DNA of 64,000 nt from Hyphococcus sp. (lineage in GTDB: Bacteria > Pseudomonadota > Alphaproteobacteria > Caulobacterales > Parvularculaceae). Positions 18,216 through 26,930 of this stretch are shown piece by piece; the stretch's first letter is position 1; each line of letters opens with the position of its first letter. Both the position numbers and the translations under genes were made by a program. The stretch spans positions 1 through 64,000 of the forward strand of contig JAJFGB010000011.1 in assembly GCA_021776335.1 (NCBI GenBank). The letters run 5' to 3'. Below the pieces are notes generated by a model. That model searched no databases, had not been told where the DNA came from, and saw nothing but the letters and a program-made list of their open reading frames with translations.

Positions 18216-19830
18216 CGGCTTCCTCCTCTGCTGCAGCCGCAGCGGCGGCCTCTGCTTCCGCTTTCAAAGCCGCAAGGTCTTCTTCGGTAATCCAGCCCGC
18301 CTGCAGGCGCGCACGAATGATCAAACCTTCAGCTTCTTCTGCCGTGATCTTGTAAGCTTCAAGTATGCCGTCAAAATGTTTGCGTTCGCCGTCGACGCGC
18401 TCGGTCCAGCCCGTCAAATCATCGGTCGCACAGCCGGCAAGATCTTCAACCGACTTCACTTCATTTTCCCCAAGCGTAACGATCATTTTCAGATCGAGCC
18501 CTTCCATCGCGACAACATCGTCATCGACGCCAAGCTCTTTCCGCTTTTCGTCAAGCTTCTTGTTTTCCTCTTCGATAAAGTCCTTCGCCCGCGCCTGAAG
18601 TTCCTGGGCGGTCTCGTCGTCAAGACCGTCAATCTCCATCAACTCACCAACGTCAACCAATGCGATTTCCTCGATCGAGGCAAAGCCTTCGGAAACCAAG
18701 AGGCCGGCCATCATATCGTCGACGTCCAATCCGCCCATAAACATCTCAGAACGAACACGGAATTCTTCCTGACGCTTAGCGCTCTCTTCTTCCTCGGTCA
18801 TAATGTCAATTTCATAACCGGAAAGTTGCGTGGCCAAGCGCACATTCTGACCGCGCCGACCAATTGCGAGCGACAATTGTTCGTCGGGAACAACAACTTC
18901 GATGCGCCGCAACTCTTCGTCGAGGACGACTTTTGTGACTTCCGCTGGCGCTAATGCGTTCACAACGAATGTTGCGTCATCGGGCGACCATGGCACAATG
19001 TCGATCTTCTCGCCGCCAAGTTCATTGACCACTGCCTGAACCCGACTACCCCTCATGCCCACACAAGCGCCTACTGGATCGATGCTCGAATCATTCGACA
19101 TCACGCCAATTTTCGCGCGGCTACCTGGATCTCGCGCCACGGTCTTGATTTCAATGATGCCATCATAAACTTCCGGCACTTCTTGCTCAAAGAGCTTGGC
19201 CATAAATTGCGAATGGGAGCGCGACAGGAATATTTGCGGGCCGCGAGGCTCACGGCGCACGTCCATAATATAGGCGCGCACGCGATCACCATTGCGGTAA
19301 TTTTCGCGCGGCAATTGCTGGTCGCGGCGCACAATCGCCTCCGCCTTGCCAAGGTCAACAATTACATGACCGTACTCAACGCGCTTGATGATGCCGTTAA
19401 TCACTTCGCCAATGCGATCTTTAAAGTCTTCGTACTGACGGTCACGTTCGGCCTCACGCACCTTTTGGGTGATAACCTGTTTGGCGGCCATCGCGGCAAC
19501 GCGGCCGAAATCAATTGGCGGCAGCGGCTCAGACATAAAATCGCCGATCTCAGCTTCCGGGTTACGGTGGCGAGCCTCTTCCAGCGGCAGTTCCGCAGAA
19601 TCGTTTTCAACCGTCTCTACAACTTCCAGAAGTCGCCATAACCGCGTCTCGCCGGTCTTTGGATTAATCTCCGCTTTAACATTCGTCTCATGGCCATAGC
19701 GCGCCCGGGCGGCGCGCGCGAGCGCATCTTCCATCGCTTCGATCACGAGCGATTTGTCGATGGACTTTTCGCGTGCAACGGCGTCGGCAATCTGGATGAG
19801 TTCCAGTTTGTTCGCGCTAATTGCGGTCAT
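18199..19830 (-). CDS. nusA: transcription termination/antitermination factor NusA
   Basis: RNA polymerase-bound elongation factor acting in pausing, termination and antitermination. 543 residues: N-terminal RNAP-binding domain, S1 domain (INGIIKRVEYGHVIVDLG), KH1/KH2 (VGACVGMRGSRVQAVVNELGG and LAIGRRGQNVRLA), then a helix-hairpin region and an Ala/Glu-rich tail (AAAAAAAEEEAAEEPA). ATG at 19830 overlaps the rimP stop by 4 bp, so translation is probably coupled. The tail also encodes the ylxR ribosome site. Confidence 0.97.
   Translation of the reverse strand: MTAISANKLELIQIADAVAREKSIDKSLVIEAMEDALARAARARYGHETNVKAEINPKTGETRLWRLLEVVETVENDSAELPLEEARHRNPEAEIGDFMSEPLPPIDFGRVAAMAAKQVITQKVREAERDRQYEDFKDRIGEVINGIIKRVEYGHVIVDLGKAEAIVRRDQQLPRENYRNGDRVRAYIMDVRREPRGPQIFLSRSHSQFMAKLFEQEVPEVYDGIIEIKTVARDPGSRAKIGVMSNDSSIDPVGACVGMRGSRVQAVVNELGGEKIDIVPWSPDDATFVVNALAPAEVTKVVLDEELRRIEVVVPDEQLSLAIGRRGQNVRLATQLSGYEIDIMTEEEESAKRQEEFRVRSEMFMGGLDVDDMMAGLLVSEGFASIEEIALVDVGELMEIDGLDDETAQELQARAKDFIEEENKKLDEKRKELGVDDDVVAMEGLDLKMIVTLGENEVKSVEDLAGCATDDLTGWTERVDGERKHFDGILEAYKITAEEAEGLIIRARLQAGWITEEDLAALKAEAEAAAAAAAEEEAAEEPA
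18222..18227 (-). promoter_or_regulatory. AGGAGG ribosome site for ylxR inside nusA
   Basis: Perfect Shine-Dalgarno core on the - strand, six bases before a CTG at 18215 that is in frame with ylxR. It is encoded within the Glu-rich tail of NusA. This site decides the ylxR start, because no ATG, GTG or TTG lies between the upstream in-frame stop and the conserved RKCAATG motif. Confidence 0.6.
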
Positions 19831-20411
19831 TGATAATCTCCATGAGGCGTCTCCTGTTGGGGCGGGCTCTCTTTGCCCGCTTTCAAACTTTCCTTGATCA
19901 ATTCATCGGTGAGGACGAGTTTCGCGCTGGTAATCCAGCCAATGGGAAAAAGCGCTGTTTCTTCTTCGCCCTCAATATCAAAAGCAATCTGGCCGTCATC
20001 GATGCCTGCGAGAACGCCCGAAAATCGTTTGCGGCCCTCAACCAGCCTGTTTAATTCCAGCTTTGCCGGCCATCCTTGCCAGTCATCGAAATCCTTTATG
20101 CGCACCAAAGGCCGGTCAATTCCCGGCGACGAAACCTCCAGCGTGTAATTGCCGCCTATCGGGTCGGCCTCATCAAGCGCACGCGAAAGCACGCGTGAAA
20201 GCTGGGCGCAATCTGCTGCCGACATGGTTCTGTCCGGGCGCTCTGCCATAATTTGAAGCGTACTTGTCACGGAGCCCGTCAAACGCACGCGCACCAGCTC
20301 GAAGCCCTCGGCTTCTGCAACCGGTTCGATGATCTTTGTTAGGCGGTCCAGCAACGGGTTCAAACCCTTAATCCTCACAAATTCAGTCCCGGCAGTGCAG
20401 GGCTTCAACAA
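19827..20411 (-). CDS. rimP: ribosome maturation factor RimP
   Basis: Needed for 30S subunit assembly. It has the RimP N-terminal pattern IIEPVAEAEGFELVRVRLTG and the SPGIDRPLVRIKDFDDWQG motif, and a typical C-terminal SH3-like domain. The open frame starts at TTG 20411; a GTG at about 20378 (opening MRIKGLNP) would also fit the domain, so the start is uncertain. First gene of rimP-nusA-ylxR-infB. A -35/-10 pair and a terminator-shaped hairpin lie directly upstream. Confidence 0.92.
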   Translation of the reverse strand: MLKPCTAGTEFVRIKGLNPLLDRLTKIIEPVAEAEGFELVRVRLTGSVTSTLQIMAERPDRTMSAADCAQLSRVLSRALDEADPIGGNYTLEVSSPGIDRPLVRIKDFDDWQGWPAKLELNRLVEGRKRFSGVLAGIDDGQIAFDIEGEEETALFPIGWITSAKLVLTDELIKESLKAGKESPPQQETPHGDYQ

Positions 20412-20427
20412 GTGTCTAGTAATGAAA

Positions 20428-20451
20428 AAGCGGGCCCCGCGGGGCCCGCTT
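20428..20451 (-). terminator. terminator-like hairpin in the rimP leader
   Basis: Perfect 24-bp palindrome with GCGGGCCC/GGGCCCGC stem arms, followed on the - strand by five T residues. It lies between a good promoter (20479-20507) and the rimP start at 20411. No gene on the - strand ends upstream of it, so it most resembles an attenuator in the operon leader. Confidence 0.65.
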
Positions 20452-20478
20452 CCGATAATTCGATAGCGTTTGACGGCC

Positions 20479-20507
20479 TATATAAGGCGCCGAAACGGCG
20501 ATGTCAG
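20479..20507 (-). promoter_or_regulatory. predicted sigma70-type promoter of rimP-nusA-infB
   Basis: On the - strand: -35 CTGACA (20502-20507), 17-bp spacer, -10 TATATA (20479-20484). Transcription would start near 20472, giving a leader of about 60 bases that contains the hairpin at 20428-20451. Confidence 0.55.
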
Positions 20508-20582
20508 CCCCCGCAGGCAATAATCGCCACAATCTGATTTGGCGGTGGCGCCGCTCTTGAATGATGCCTTAGGGGCAATTTC

Positions 20583-21350
20583 ATGGAGCGCCACAAGACT
20601 ATGCTTGAAGGCCGCCTGCTAGCCATGACCATCTTGTTTTTCGCCGCCATTGCGACGATGGCGCCTTTGGCGTTTTTTGCAGGCCTGGATCGAGGCAGAA
20701 ACAGCTTCAGCGCGCATGCTGCCGATTTGGCCCAAAACGAAACAGGTTTCGCACCCTCCACCGCCCCACCAGTCAATCATTCCGCCTCTGTAACAATCTG
20801 TGATGATGACGCCGCCGCAAGCCAAGCCCTCGCAAATATCCATTGTGGCGCTGCGACGCCCGATGAAGCCCCCCGGGTCGGCGCCGGCCCATCCACTACC
20901 AGCGGTGGTCAGTCTAAAGCGCTCCGCAACACCGTCATCGCTTCTATCTCAAACCTGGAAGACCCGCGCTCGGGAGAGCCCCTCGGGCTTGCCATGGCGC
21001 TGGATACATTGACCACTGCAAACCAGACCGAAGCCAGCGCGCCCTTTGAGCAGGCTGGATTTCCCGGCGGCAGCAGCATTCCAGGCAGCCTCGCTCCATT
21101 CGTGCCGATTGGCGCTGCCACGCCCTCGCCGCCAACATCTCCGGCGCCGCAACCAACAGACCCCGGCCAAACCCCTCCACCGCCCACTGCTGCGCCACCC
21201 AGCGTAACGCCGCCAACCGAAGCGCCGCCGCCCATCGAGCCGATCGAGATGGTCGTCCCGCTCCCCGCCGCAATTCCGCTGTTTTTTAGCGGGCTGGCTT
21301 TCCTCCTCGCAATTACAGGTCGCAAACCCAGCCCCGGCGCCCGTCAATAA
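20583..21350 (+). CDS. VPLPA-CTERM (exosortase-type) surface protein
   Basis: 255 residues. An N-terminal hydrophobic segment (about 12-34) is the export signal or anchor. A low-complexity Ser/Ala region follows, then a Pro/Thr-rich linker (about 172-222). The C-terminus is the sorting signal: VPLPAAIPLFFSGLAF (about 225-240), a short helix and a basic tail with RK. This matches the VPLPA variant of PEP-CTERM signals that exosortase/archaeosortase-type transpeptidases process. Two Cys in the middle may form a disulphide. ATG at 20583 after AGGGGC. No exosortase is encoded in this window. Exact role unknown. Confidence 0.7.
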   Translation: MERHKTMLEGRLLAMTILFFAAIATMAPLAFFAGLDRGRNSFSAHAADLAQNETGFAPSTAPPVNHSASVTICDDDAAASQALANIHCGAATPDEAPRVGAGPSTTSGGQSKALRNTVIASISNLEDPRSGEPLGLAMALDTLTTANQTEASAPFEQAGFPGGSSIPGSLAPFVPIGAATPSPPTSPAPQPTDPGQTPPPPTAAPPSVTPPTEAPPPIEPIEMVVPLPAAIPLFFSGLAFLLAITGRKPSPGARQ

Positions 21351-21427
21351 CAGCTATGGATTTTGCCCTGCCAATGGGTCAAAATCAGCGCGGGGTTTTA
21401 TCGACAGGCTGTCAGAGGGGTCGCGCC

Positions 21428-21925
21428 GTGGGTCGTTTTCTTGCATTTCTTCTAGGCGCCGCCGGCGCTCTTATTGGCTCGCAGGGGCCCGGTTTCACGT
21501 TGCAGTATATGCAAAACCTGCAGGGCAGAATTGATGAGTTGCGGCCCATCGTCGAACAATATGACGTTAATGTCGCCGCACATGGATATTCCCGGGCCCA
21601 GGCGATCGCTGAATGCGAAGACGCCGCCCAACTGCTTGACGCGCTTTGCGATGGCTACGAAACCACGGTCGGACGGTTTGATTTATTGACAGCGCACCTT
21701 TCAGAGCTTGAGGCGGCTGGCGAATTTGTCCGGCCGCTCGTTCTCGCCCAGTCGCACAAGCGTGATATTGTTTTATCCGTTTACGAACAATTTGAACCGG
21801 CACTTCCAGTGACGACTGCAGGCGGGGCTTACGCCGCTGGCGGCTTTGCGCTTTTGTGGGGGGGCGGATCGTTTTTGTTTGGACTAATCGGCGCCGTGGC
21901 TGGCGGTGGGCGGCGATACGCTTAG
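21428..21925 (+). CDS. DUF2937 membrane protein
   Basis: 165 residues: an N-terminal hydrophobic helix ([22 protein letters not shown]), an acidic helical middle with [13 protein letters not shown], and a C-terminal glycine-rich membrane helix ([23 protein letters not shown]). This arrangement and the QGPGF..QY start match DUF2937. Function unknown. Start taken as GTG 21428 behind AGAGGGG; the frame extends to 21356, but the extra residues are unlike the family. Its stop overlaps the ttcA stop by 4 bp (convergent). Confidence 0.78.
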   Translation: MGRFLAFLLGAAGALIGSQGPGFTLQYMQNLQGRIDELRPIVEQYDVNVAAHGYSRAQAIAECEDAAQLLDALCDGYETTVGRFDLLTAHLSELEAAGEFVRPLVLAQSHKRDIVLSVYEQFEPALPVTTAGGAYAAGGFALLWGGGSFLFGLIGAVAGGGRRYA

Positions 21926-22791
21926 CTGTCGCTTTTCAGCTCACTGAAATCCCAGAGTTTTTCATCTGCAAGATGGCTTAAACGCACATTCTGCAACGCA
22001 CGAAACATGACATCGTGTCGCCCCGGATGGTGGCGCTCCCAACCGTTGAGCATTTCCTTCATCGCTGCGCGCTGCAAGCCCTGTTGCGACCCACATAAAT
22101 TGCAAGGGATGATGGGAAACGCCATCGCCTCTGCGAATTCTGCAATATCTTTTTCAGCGCACATTATAAGCGGGCGCAAAACCAGAACGTCACCCTCGTC
22201 ATTCAGGAGTTTTGGCGGCATCGCCGCAAGCCTACCGCCATACATAAAATTCATCATGAAGGTTTCCAGCGCATCGTCGCGATGGTGCCCCAATACAATG
22301 GCGTCGCAGGCCTCTTCTCGCGCTACGCGATAAAGAATGCCGCGCCTGAGACGCGAACAAAGCGCGCAATAGGTTTTGTTTTCCGGAACTTTATCGGTGA
22401 CGATGGAATAGGTGTCCTCAGTAATAATGCGGTGAGCAACGCCGATGGAATTTAGATAGGCCGGTAATGTGTGTTTTGGAAATTGTGGTTGGCCCTGGTC
22501 AAGATTGCAGACAAGAAGATCGACCTTGATTGCGCCCTGCCATTTCAGATCAAGGAGCGCGGCGAGTAGTGTGTAACTGTCTTTTCCTCCGGACAAACAA
22601 ACAAGCCATTTTGGCGGCTCCCCGTTGGCACGAGGCGTTTCCATACCAAAGCGCCGAATGGCGTCCTGTGTATGGCGCAGCAGGCGTTTACGCAGTTTTT
22701 TGAATGGTAGTGATGAAGGCGCATCAACGTAAATCTTTGGCAAGCCGCCAATCGTTTCGCCGCCTTCTATGATATCGGCGCCATCCGCCAT
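21922..22791 (-). CDS. ttcA: tRNA 2-thiocytidine biosynthesis protein TtcA
   Basis: Iron-sulphur ATPase that thiolates cytidine 32 of some tRNAs. 289 residues with the PP-loop [10 protein letters not shown], the first cysteine pair CALC and the second CNLC (CGSQQGLQR), which bind the [4Fe-4S] cluster. Typical DLKWQG and [13 protein letters not shown] motifs are present. ATG at 22791 with GGGAG upstream; the frame extends to 22830 without support. Confidence 0.95.
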   Translation of the reverse strand: MADGADIIEGGETIGGLPKIYVDAPSSLPFKKLRKRLLRHTQDAIRRFGMETPRANGEPPKWLVCLSGGKDSYTLLAALLDLKWQGAIKVDLLVCNLDQGQPQFPKHTLPAYLNSIGVAHRIITEDTYSIVTDKVPENKTYCALCSRLRRGILYRVAREEACDAIVLGHHRDDALETFMMNFMYGGRLAAMPPKLLNDEGDVLVLRPLIMCAEKDIAEFAEAMAFPIIPCNLCGSQQGLQRAAMKEMLNGWERHHPGRHDVMFRALQNVRLSHLADEKLWDFSELKSDS

Positions 22792-22926
22792 GGGTGAGCT
22801 CCCGCAATTTTGCGCAACAATGATGATCACGCAGATCGATCAATGTCACCACCAAAATATCGGCGTTCACGCTGGAGCGCCAGCCGCCAACTTCTGCAAT
22901 GCGAGCGGCAATGTCGCTAAAAAAAG

Positions 22927-24198
22927 TCAGTCAAAATGCGCGTCGAGAAACTCGAGAAAGGCTGGCCAGTCTTCCTTGACGACGCCATGCGTGCCGGGAC
23001 GGATCCAAAATGCAAGATCAGCTTGCGGCTTCCAGTCGTTAAGGCGCGTTTGCTCGAGGCCCTCACTCCCGTATATCTGATAGACTGGATCAGCGCCGAG
23101 TGCGGCCCGAAAAGCGCCATTTGGATCCGACCAGACGTCGCGCCGTGCATTTCCCAGCAAAACCGGCCGTGGCGCGATCAACGCCAATAGTTGGTGTTGG
23201 TCGACAGGCATTTCTTCCTCGCGACCCGCATAAGAAGCATAGGATTTGGCAAACCAATGCGGATAGCTTTCGGTAATGGCGCCGACACTTTCCCCCTTCT
23301 TGCGCCTGTTAAGTGAGGCGCCGCCGGTTCCCGATTGGTGGGCGATGACACCGTCAATGCGCGCATCAAAGGCAGCGGCGAGCAGCGCGGATTTACCATA
23401 ACGCGAATGCCCCCAGGTGATGTACTCGCTGGAACCGATCGTGTCGTCGCCTTCAAGCGCATCAATCATAAGAGAGTACCCCCATGCCCAAGCGGCGATA
23501 GCGCCCCAACGTTCTTTGCCGGATTCCATTCCTTGAGACATCGCCGACAGGGCAGCAAGCCCTCGCTCACGCGAATCCGGCGCAAACTCACTGGGATATA
23601 TCGCAGCAACGCCATAGCCGCGATCGAGAATCATCTTGGTTGGGGGCGTGGCGATGTATCGGCCAAAAACATAAGTCATGATACCGGCGCCGATGCCGCC
23701 CCCGGAGCAACCGCCAGCGTCCTCCGGTCGGTAAATAGCAGCGTGGGGAAGAGTATCCCAACGCGGGCAAAAAGTCTGCATCAGGATGATTGGCGCATTG
23801 CCGTCGCCAACGGGCATGGCGACATTCATGTAAAATGGCTCAGCGTCATGCGTTTTGCCGCCAAAGCGCGGCTTTGCTTGCAGCTTATATTCAATGAGGC
23901 GCGCGGCGCCCTCAAAAGCAGCCTCGTCTAGAACCTGCCGGCTTAATATCTCAAATCCATAATCCTCGGGTAAATATCCATAGACATGCGCCTGAAACGC
24001 TTCTCGCAACTTTGGCGCATGATTATTTTCCCATAGCTCGACAGATGTCGCCGGGCCTTGCTCTTGAAGACTCTGAAGTGCGTCTGGCGCCGCCTCAGGT
24101 CCGTCGGGTCGAAGATCGGCCCATGCGAGGGTCAGCTTTACACAGCCCGGAAGAAGCAGCGAAATGACGGCACAGAATAAGACTTGAACTAGGCGCAT
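22927..24198 (-). CDS. CE15-like (glucuronoyl esterase-type) lipoprotein hydrolase
   Basis: 423-residue predicted lipoprotein (signal ending LLPGC, Cys19). Alpha/beta-hydrolase with the CE15 nucleophile region GHSRYGKS (Ser265; the usual family form is GCSRxGK), then IAHQSGTGGA, and LIAPRPVLLGNARRD with WSDPNGAFRAAL. The last His (THGVVKEDW) could complete the triad. CE15 enzymes cleave lignin-glucuronoyl esters; bacterial homologues with an altered motif may act on other uronate esters. It stands alone between ttcA and trmB. Substrate is unproven. Confidence 0.78.
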   Translation of the reverse strand: MRLVQVLFCAVISLLLPGCVKLTLAWADLRPDGPEAAPDALQSLQEQGPATSVELWENNHAPKLREAFQAHVYGYLPEDYGFEILSRQVLDEAAFEGAARLIEYKLQAKPRFGGKTHDAEPFYMNVAMPVGDGNAPIILMQTFCPRWDTLPHAAIYRPEDAGGCSGGGIGAGIMTYVFGRYIATPPTKMILDRGYGVAAIYPSEFAPDSRERGLAALSAMSQGMESGKERWGAIAAWAWGYSLMIDALEGDDTIGSSEYITWGHSRYGKSALLAAAFDARIDGVIAHQSGTGGASLNRRKKGESVGAITESYPHWFAKSYASYAGREEEMPVDQHQLLALIAPRPVLLGNARRDVWSDPNGAFRAALGADPVYQIYGSEGLEQTRLNDWKPQADLAFWIRPGTHGVVKEDWPAFLEFLDAHFD

Positions 24199-24275
24199 GC
24201 GCGGCCACTCCTCTTTTCCCTACCATAAAGCGATAATCGCCGTCCGCCGCAATTCACAACGCTGTAAGGCGATAT

Positions 24276-24962
24276 CTATTTGCGATGAAAGACGAGATAA
24301 GTAGGTCTGCGCCCTTCTTTCAGGGCTTTTGCTTCATATCTGGTTTGCGGCCAGTCCTCCGGGCGCATTCTCCAGTCATCAACGTGTTCCGCTGCCCAGA
24401 TAAATGCGGGCGCGCCTTGCGCGTGCATCAGTGTCCAGGCGACATAGTCAGGAATGTCCGTTGCAACCCGCAATTGCCCGCCTGGCTTTATCAGGCGCGC
24501 CGCTGCTTCAAAAAACCAGGGCGAAATCATCCGGCGTTTATGATGGCGCTTCTTCGGCCATGGGTCTGGATGGAGGACAAACAAACGCGTGAGTGAAGCG
24601 TCCGGCAACCCCTCAAGAAGAGGGCGCGCATCGCCAAAATGGATGCGAACATTTTCCAGTTGCTGTTGCTCAACCAGCACCAATAATTTGCCAACGCCGT
24701 TAACAAAAGGCTCTGCCCCGATAAGTCCTACGGACGGGTTATGCGCCGCCTGCCAGGCAAGATGCTCACCGCCGCCAAAGCCGACTTCAAGCCAGATTTC
24801 GTCCGCTTGCGGAAAAATTTTCTTAGGGTCAATTGGACCTTTCGCAGGATCGGGCATCGCCAGCTTTGGCAGCGCTGTCTCCATCAACCTCGCCTGACGC
24901 GGCTTTAGCGGCTTGTCCTGTCGGCGGCCATAAAGACGCGGGATATAGGTGTGTTCTGTCAT
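24276..24962 (-). CDS. trmB: tRNA (guanine-N7-)-methyltransferase TrmB
   Basis: Makes m7G46 in tRNA. 228 residues: SAM-binding LEVGFGGGEHL, IGAEPFVNGV, and the hallmark LFVLHPDPWPKKRHHKRRMI, then GGQLRVATDIPDY. The start could be the ATG at 24962 (MTEHTYIPR) or at 24974; I prefer the shorter because conservation begins at once. Near metK and rimP as in many alphaproteobacteria. Confidence 0.94.
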   Translation of the reverse strand: MTEHTYIPRLYGRRQDKPLKPRQARLMETALPKLAMPDPAKGPIDPKKIFPQADEIWLEVGFGGGEHLAWQAAHNPSVGLIGAEPFVNGVGKLLVLVEQQQLENVRIHFGDARPLLEGLPDASLTRLFVLHPDPWPKKRHHKRRMISPWFFEAAARLIKPGGQLRVATDIPDYVAWTLMHAQGAPAFIWAAEHVDDWRMRPEDWPQTRYEAKALKEGRRPTYLVFHRK

Positions 24963-25046
24963 CGACGCTGACATAGTCGACGGCGCAGCGCCCCTCAACC
25001 CTCGGCGCGTGCTGCGCTGCGTCAGCTATTGAAGATTCAGCGTGCT

Positions 25047-25568
25047 TTAGTTGGCGGTGGGAGCGCGCTCAAAAACGTTGTGATTAAATTGCCTCCAACC
25101 ATCCGCAGTCTTGATCCAGTCCGTGACTTCAAGCTTACCCGGCGCTGAAAGCTGGTAACGCGTCCGGCCTTGCTTACTGCCCTCCGCCCCCCAATGAGCG
25201 ACCAGGGCGTCGCCATCGCGCTGCGCGGAGATCGGGTGCAAGTCGCCCGAATTGTCAGCCCAGAACGCCTTATAGTTGCTGCCGCCTGCGTCTCGATAAT
25301 AGGCAACGCCCTGAAACGTCGACGCAGCGCCCTGCGCCGGCTGCATTTCAATCCCGTAGTCCAAACGGACATATTTTCCGTCGAGCGCCGGCGTCCAAAC
25401 CATCCTGCTTGACGCCGGAACGCCGAAGGCTGACCCGTCCGAGCGCCATTCACCATCAAACAGTTCAAATATGGAGCGCGCCGCGTCATCGCCCGATTCA
25501 GCCTGCGCAACCGGCGCTGCGCCCAATGCCAAAATAACAAACACCGCAATTATGATGCGCCTCATCAT
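25047..25568 (-). CDS. secreted protein, lipocalin/DUF1579-like
   Basis: 173 residues. A clear signal peptide (hydrophobic core, cleavage after AQA, about residue 23) predicts a periplasmic location. The mature part has a repeated Trp/Gly beta-strand pattern (LFDGEWRSDG, MVWTPALDGKYVRLDYG, FQGVAYYRDAG, AFWADNSGDLHP) like small lipocalin-type barrels. I cannot assign a function. ATG 25568 is the first of two adjacent ATGs and has AGGAGGCGAC just before it. Downstream of metK on the same strand but with its own ribosome site. Confidence 0.75.
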   Translation of the reverse strand: MMRRIIIAVFVILALGAAPVAQAESGDDAARSIFELFDGEWRSDGSAFGVPASSRMVWTPALDGKYVRLDYGIEMQPAQGAASTFQGVAYYRDAGGSNYKAFWADNSGDLHPISAQRDGDALVAHWGAEGSKQGRTRYQLSAPGKLEVTDWIKTADGWRQFNHNVFERAPTAN

Positions 25569-25649
25569 GTCGCCTCCTTTGCTTGCCCATCAGACGTTTG
25601 AGGAGCCAGGGAATCGACAAAATGCGCAGCCGCGATAGACAGGCGAGCC

Positions 25650-26816
25650 CTAAACTGCCGCCTTCAACGCATCAACAAGGTCAGTTTTTTCCCAAGAAAA
25701 CCCGCCGTCGCTATCAGGTGACCGGCCAAAATGACCATAAGCGGCGGTGCGCGCATAGATCGGCCGGTTAAGACCCAAATGTTCGCGAATGCCCCGCGGC
25801 GACAAGTCCATCACGTCGCCAAGAATTGCCTCAAGGTGCGCCTCATCAACCTCGCCCGTGCCGTAAAGGTCTACGTAAATGGAGAGCGGTTTGGAAACAC
25901 CGATGGCGTAGGCAAGCTGGATCAGACAGCGCTGAGCAAGACCCGCAGCAACGACATTTTTGGCAAGGTAACGCGAGGCATAGGCCGCGGAACGGTCAAC
26001 CTTTGTCGGGTCTTTGCCCGAAAAAGCGCCGCCGCCATGCGGCGCCGCGCCGCCATAAGTGTCGACAATAATCTTGCGGCCGGTCAGGCCGGCGTCGCCA
26101 TCAGGCCCGCCGATAACAAAATTGCCGGTCGGATTGACAAAGAACTCCTGCTCCGGCGGCATGCCGATATCACCCAGAATATCGCTGACAAGCGGTCGCA
26201 CTAATTCGCGGATATCGTCTGGCGTTGATCCTTCTTTGTGCTGAGTAGAAACCACCACCGAAGTAACAGCGACGGGTGCGCCATTTTCATAACGCAGTGT
26301 TACCTGGCTTTTTGCGTCTGGCTCAAACTCCGGCCGCTCACCTGATTTTCTGAGCGCAGCCATACGCTGCAGAATTTGATGCGAATACTGAATTGGCGCG
26401 GGCATTAGCTCAGGCGTCTCGTTCACGGCATAACCGAACATAATACCTTGGTCGCCGGCGCCTTCGTCCTTATTGCCGGCGGCGTCGACACCCAATGCAA
26501 TATCAGCAGATTGTTCGTGCAAGAAATTTTGGAAATTCGCAGTCTTCCAGTGAAAGCCTTCCTGCTCATAACCGATGTCGCGCACTGCATCTCGAGCAGC
26601 CCGTTCAATTTCTTCCGGCGCCACCGGCGCCCCGCACCGAACTTCACCGGCAACCACAATTTGGTTGGTCGTCGTCAGGGTTTCGCAGGCGACGCGCGAA
26701 TAGGCGTCCTTCGAAAGGAATAGATCGACAATAGAATCAGAAACGCGATCGCAGACCTTATCGGGATGGCCTTCGGAAACGCTTTCGCTGGTGAACAAAT
26801 AAGACTGACGCGCCAT
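25650..26816 (-). CDS. metK: S-adenosylmethionine synthetase
   Basis: Makes SAM from methionine and ATP. 388 residues with the family motifs: [18 protein letters not shown] at the start, [20 protein letters not shown], and the [18 protein letters not shown] loop (phosphate binding). ATG at 26816; the frame runs further upstream without similarity. The leader has a -35/-10 pair and a small hairpin next to the ribosome site. Its place between an HTH regulator/lnt and trmB is standard for alphaproteobacteria. Confidence 0.97.
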   Translation of the reverse strand: MARQSYLFTSESVSEGHPDKVCDRVSDSIVDLFLSKDAYSRVACETLTTTNQIVVAGEVRCGAPVAPEEIERAARDAVRDIGYEQEGFHWKTANFQNFLHEQSADIALGVDAAGNKDEGAGDQGIMFGYAVNETPELMPAPIQYSHQILQRMAALRKSGERPEFEPDAKSQVTLRYENGAPVAVTSVVVSTQHKEGSTPDDIRELVRPLVSDILGDIGMPPEQEFFVNPTGNFVIGGPDGDAGLTGRKIIVDTYGGAAPHGGGAFSGKDPTKVDRSAAYASRYLAKNVVAAGLAQRCLIQLAYAIGVSKPLSIYVDLYGTGEVDEAHLEAILGDVMDLSPRGIREHLGLNRPIYARTAAYGHFGRSPDSDGGFSWEKTDLVDALKAAV

Positions 26817-26827
26817 GGACGGATATG

Positions 26828-26854
26828 CTCCTGTATATAAGGAAATGTTTATAT
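26828..26854 (-). promoter_or_regulatory. hairpin next to the metK ribosome site
   Basis: On the - strand a perfect 6-bp stem ATATAA/TTATAT with an 8-base loop (26835-26854) ends two bases before AGGAG (26828-26832). The loop ACATTTCC could pair with the GGA of the ribosome site, giving a small pseudoknot. It does not match a SAM riboswitch class I can recall in full, so any SAM sensing is speculation. Confidence 0.35.
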
Positions 26855-26863
26855 GTCCGGGGG

Positions 26864-26893
26864 CGTATAGCGAATGCGCCCGGGTCTGTCCAA
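26864..26893 (-). promoter_or_regulatory. predicted metK promoter
   Basis: On the - strand: -35 TTGGAC (26888-26893), 18-bp spacer, -10 TATACG (26864-26869). The transcript would begin close to the hairpin at 26835-26854, giving a leader of roughly 40 bases. Confidence 0.45.
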
Positions 26894-26930
26894 TCGAAAC
26901 CCCGCGGCGCAAAATCGAATGATGCGGCTT

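Noticed and set aside
20412-20582. A tRNA (metY-like) upstream of rimP, as in E. coli
   Set aside because: No cloverleaf can be drawn; the stretch holds a promoter and a terminator-like hairpin instead.
26817-26930. A known SAM riboswitch before metK
   Set aside because: The conserved cores I know of SAM-I, SAM-II and SAM/SAH elements are absent; only a small hairpin is present.
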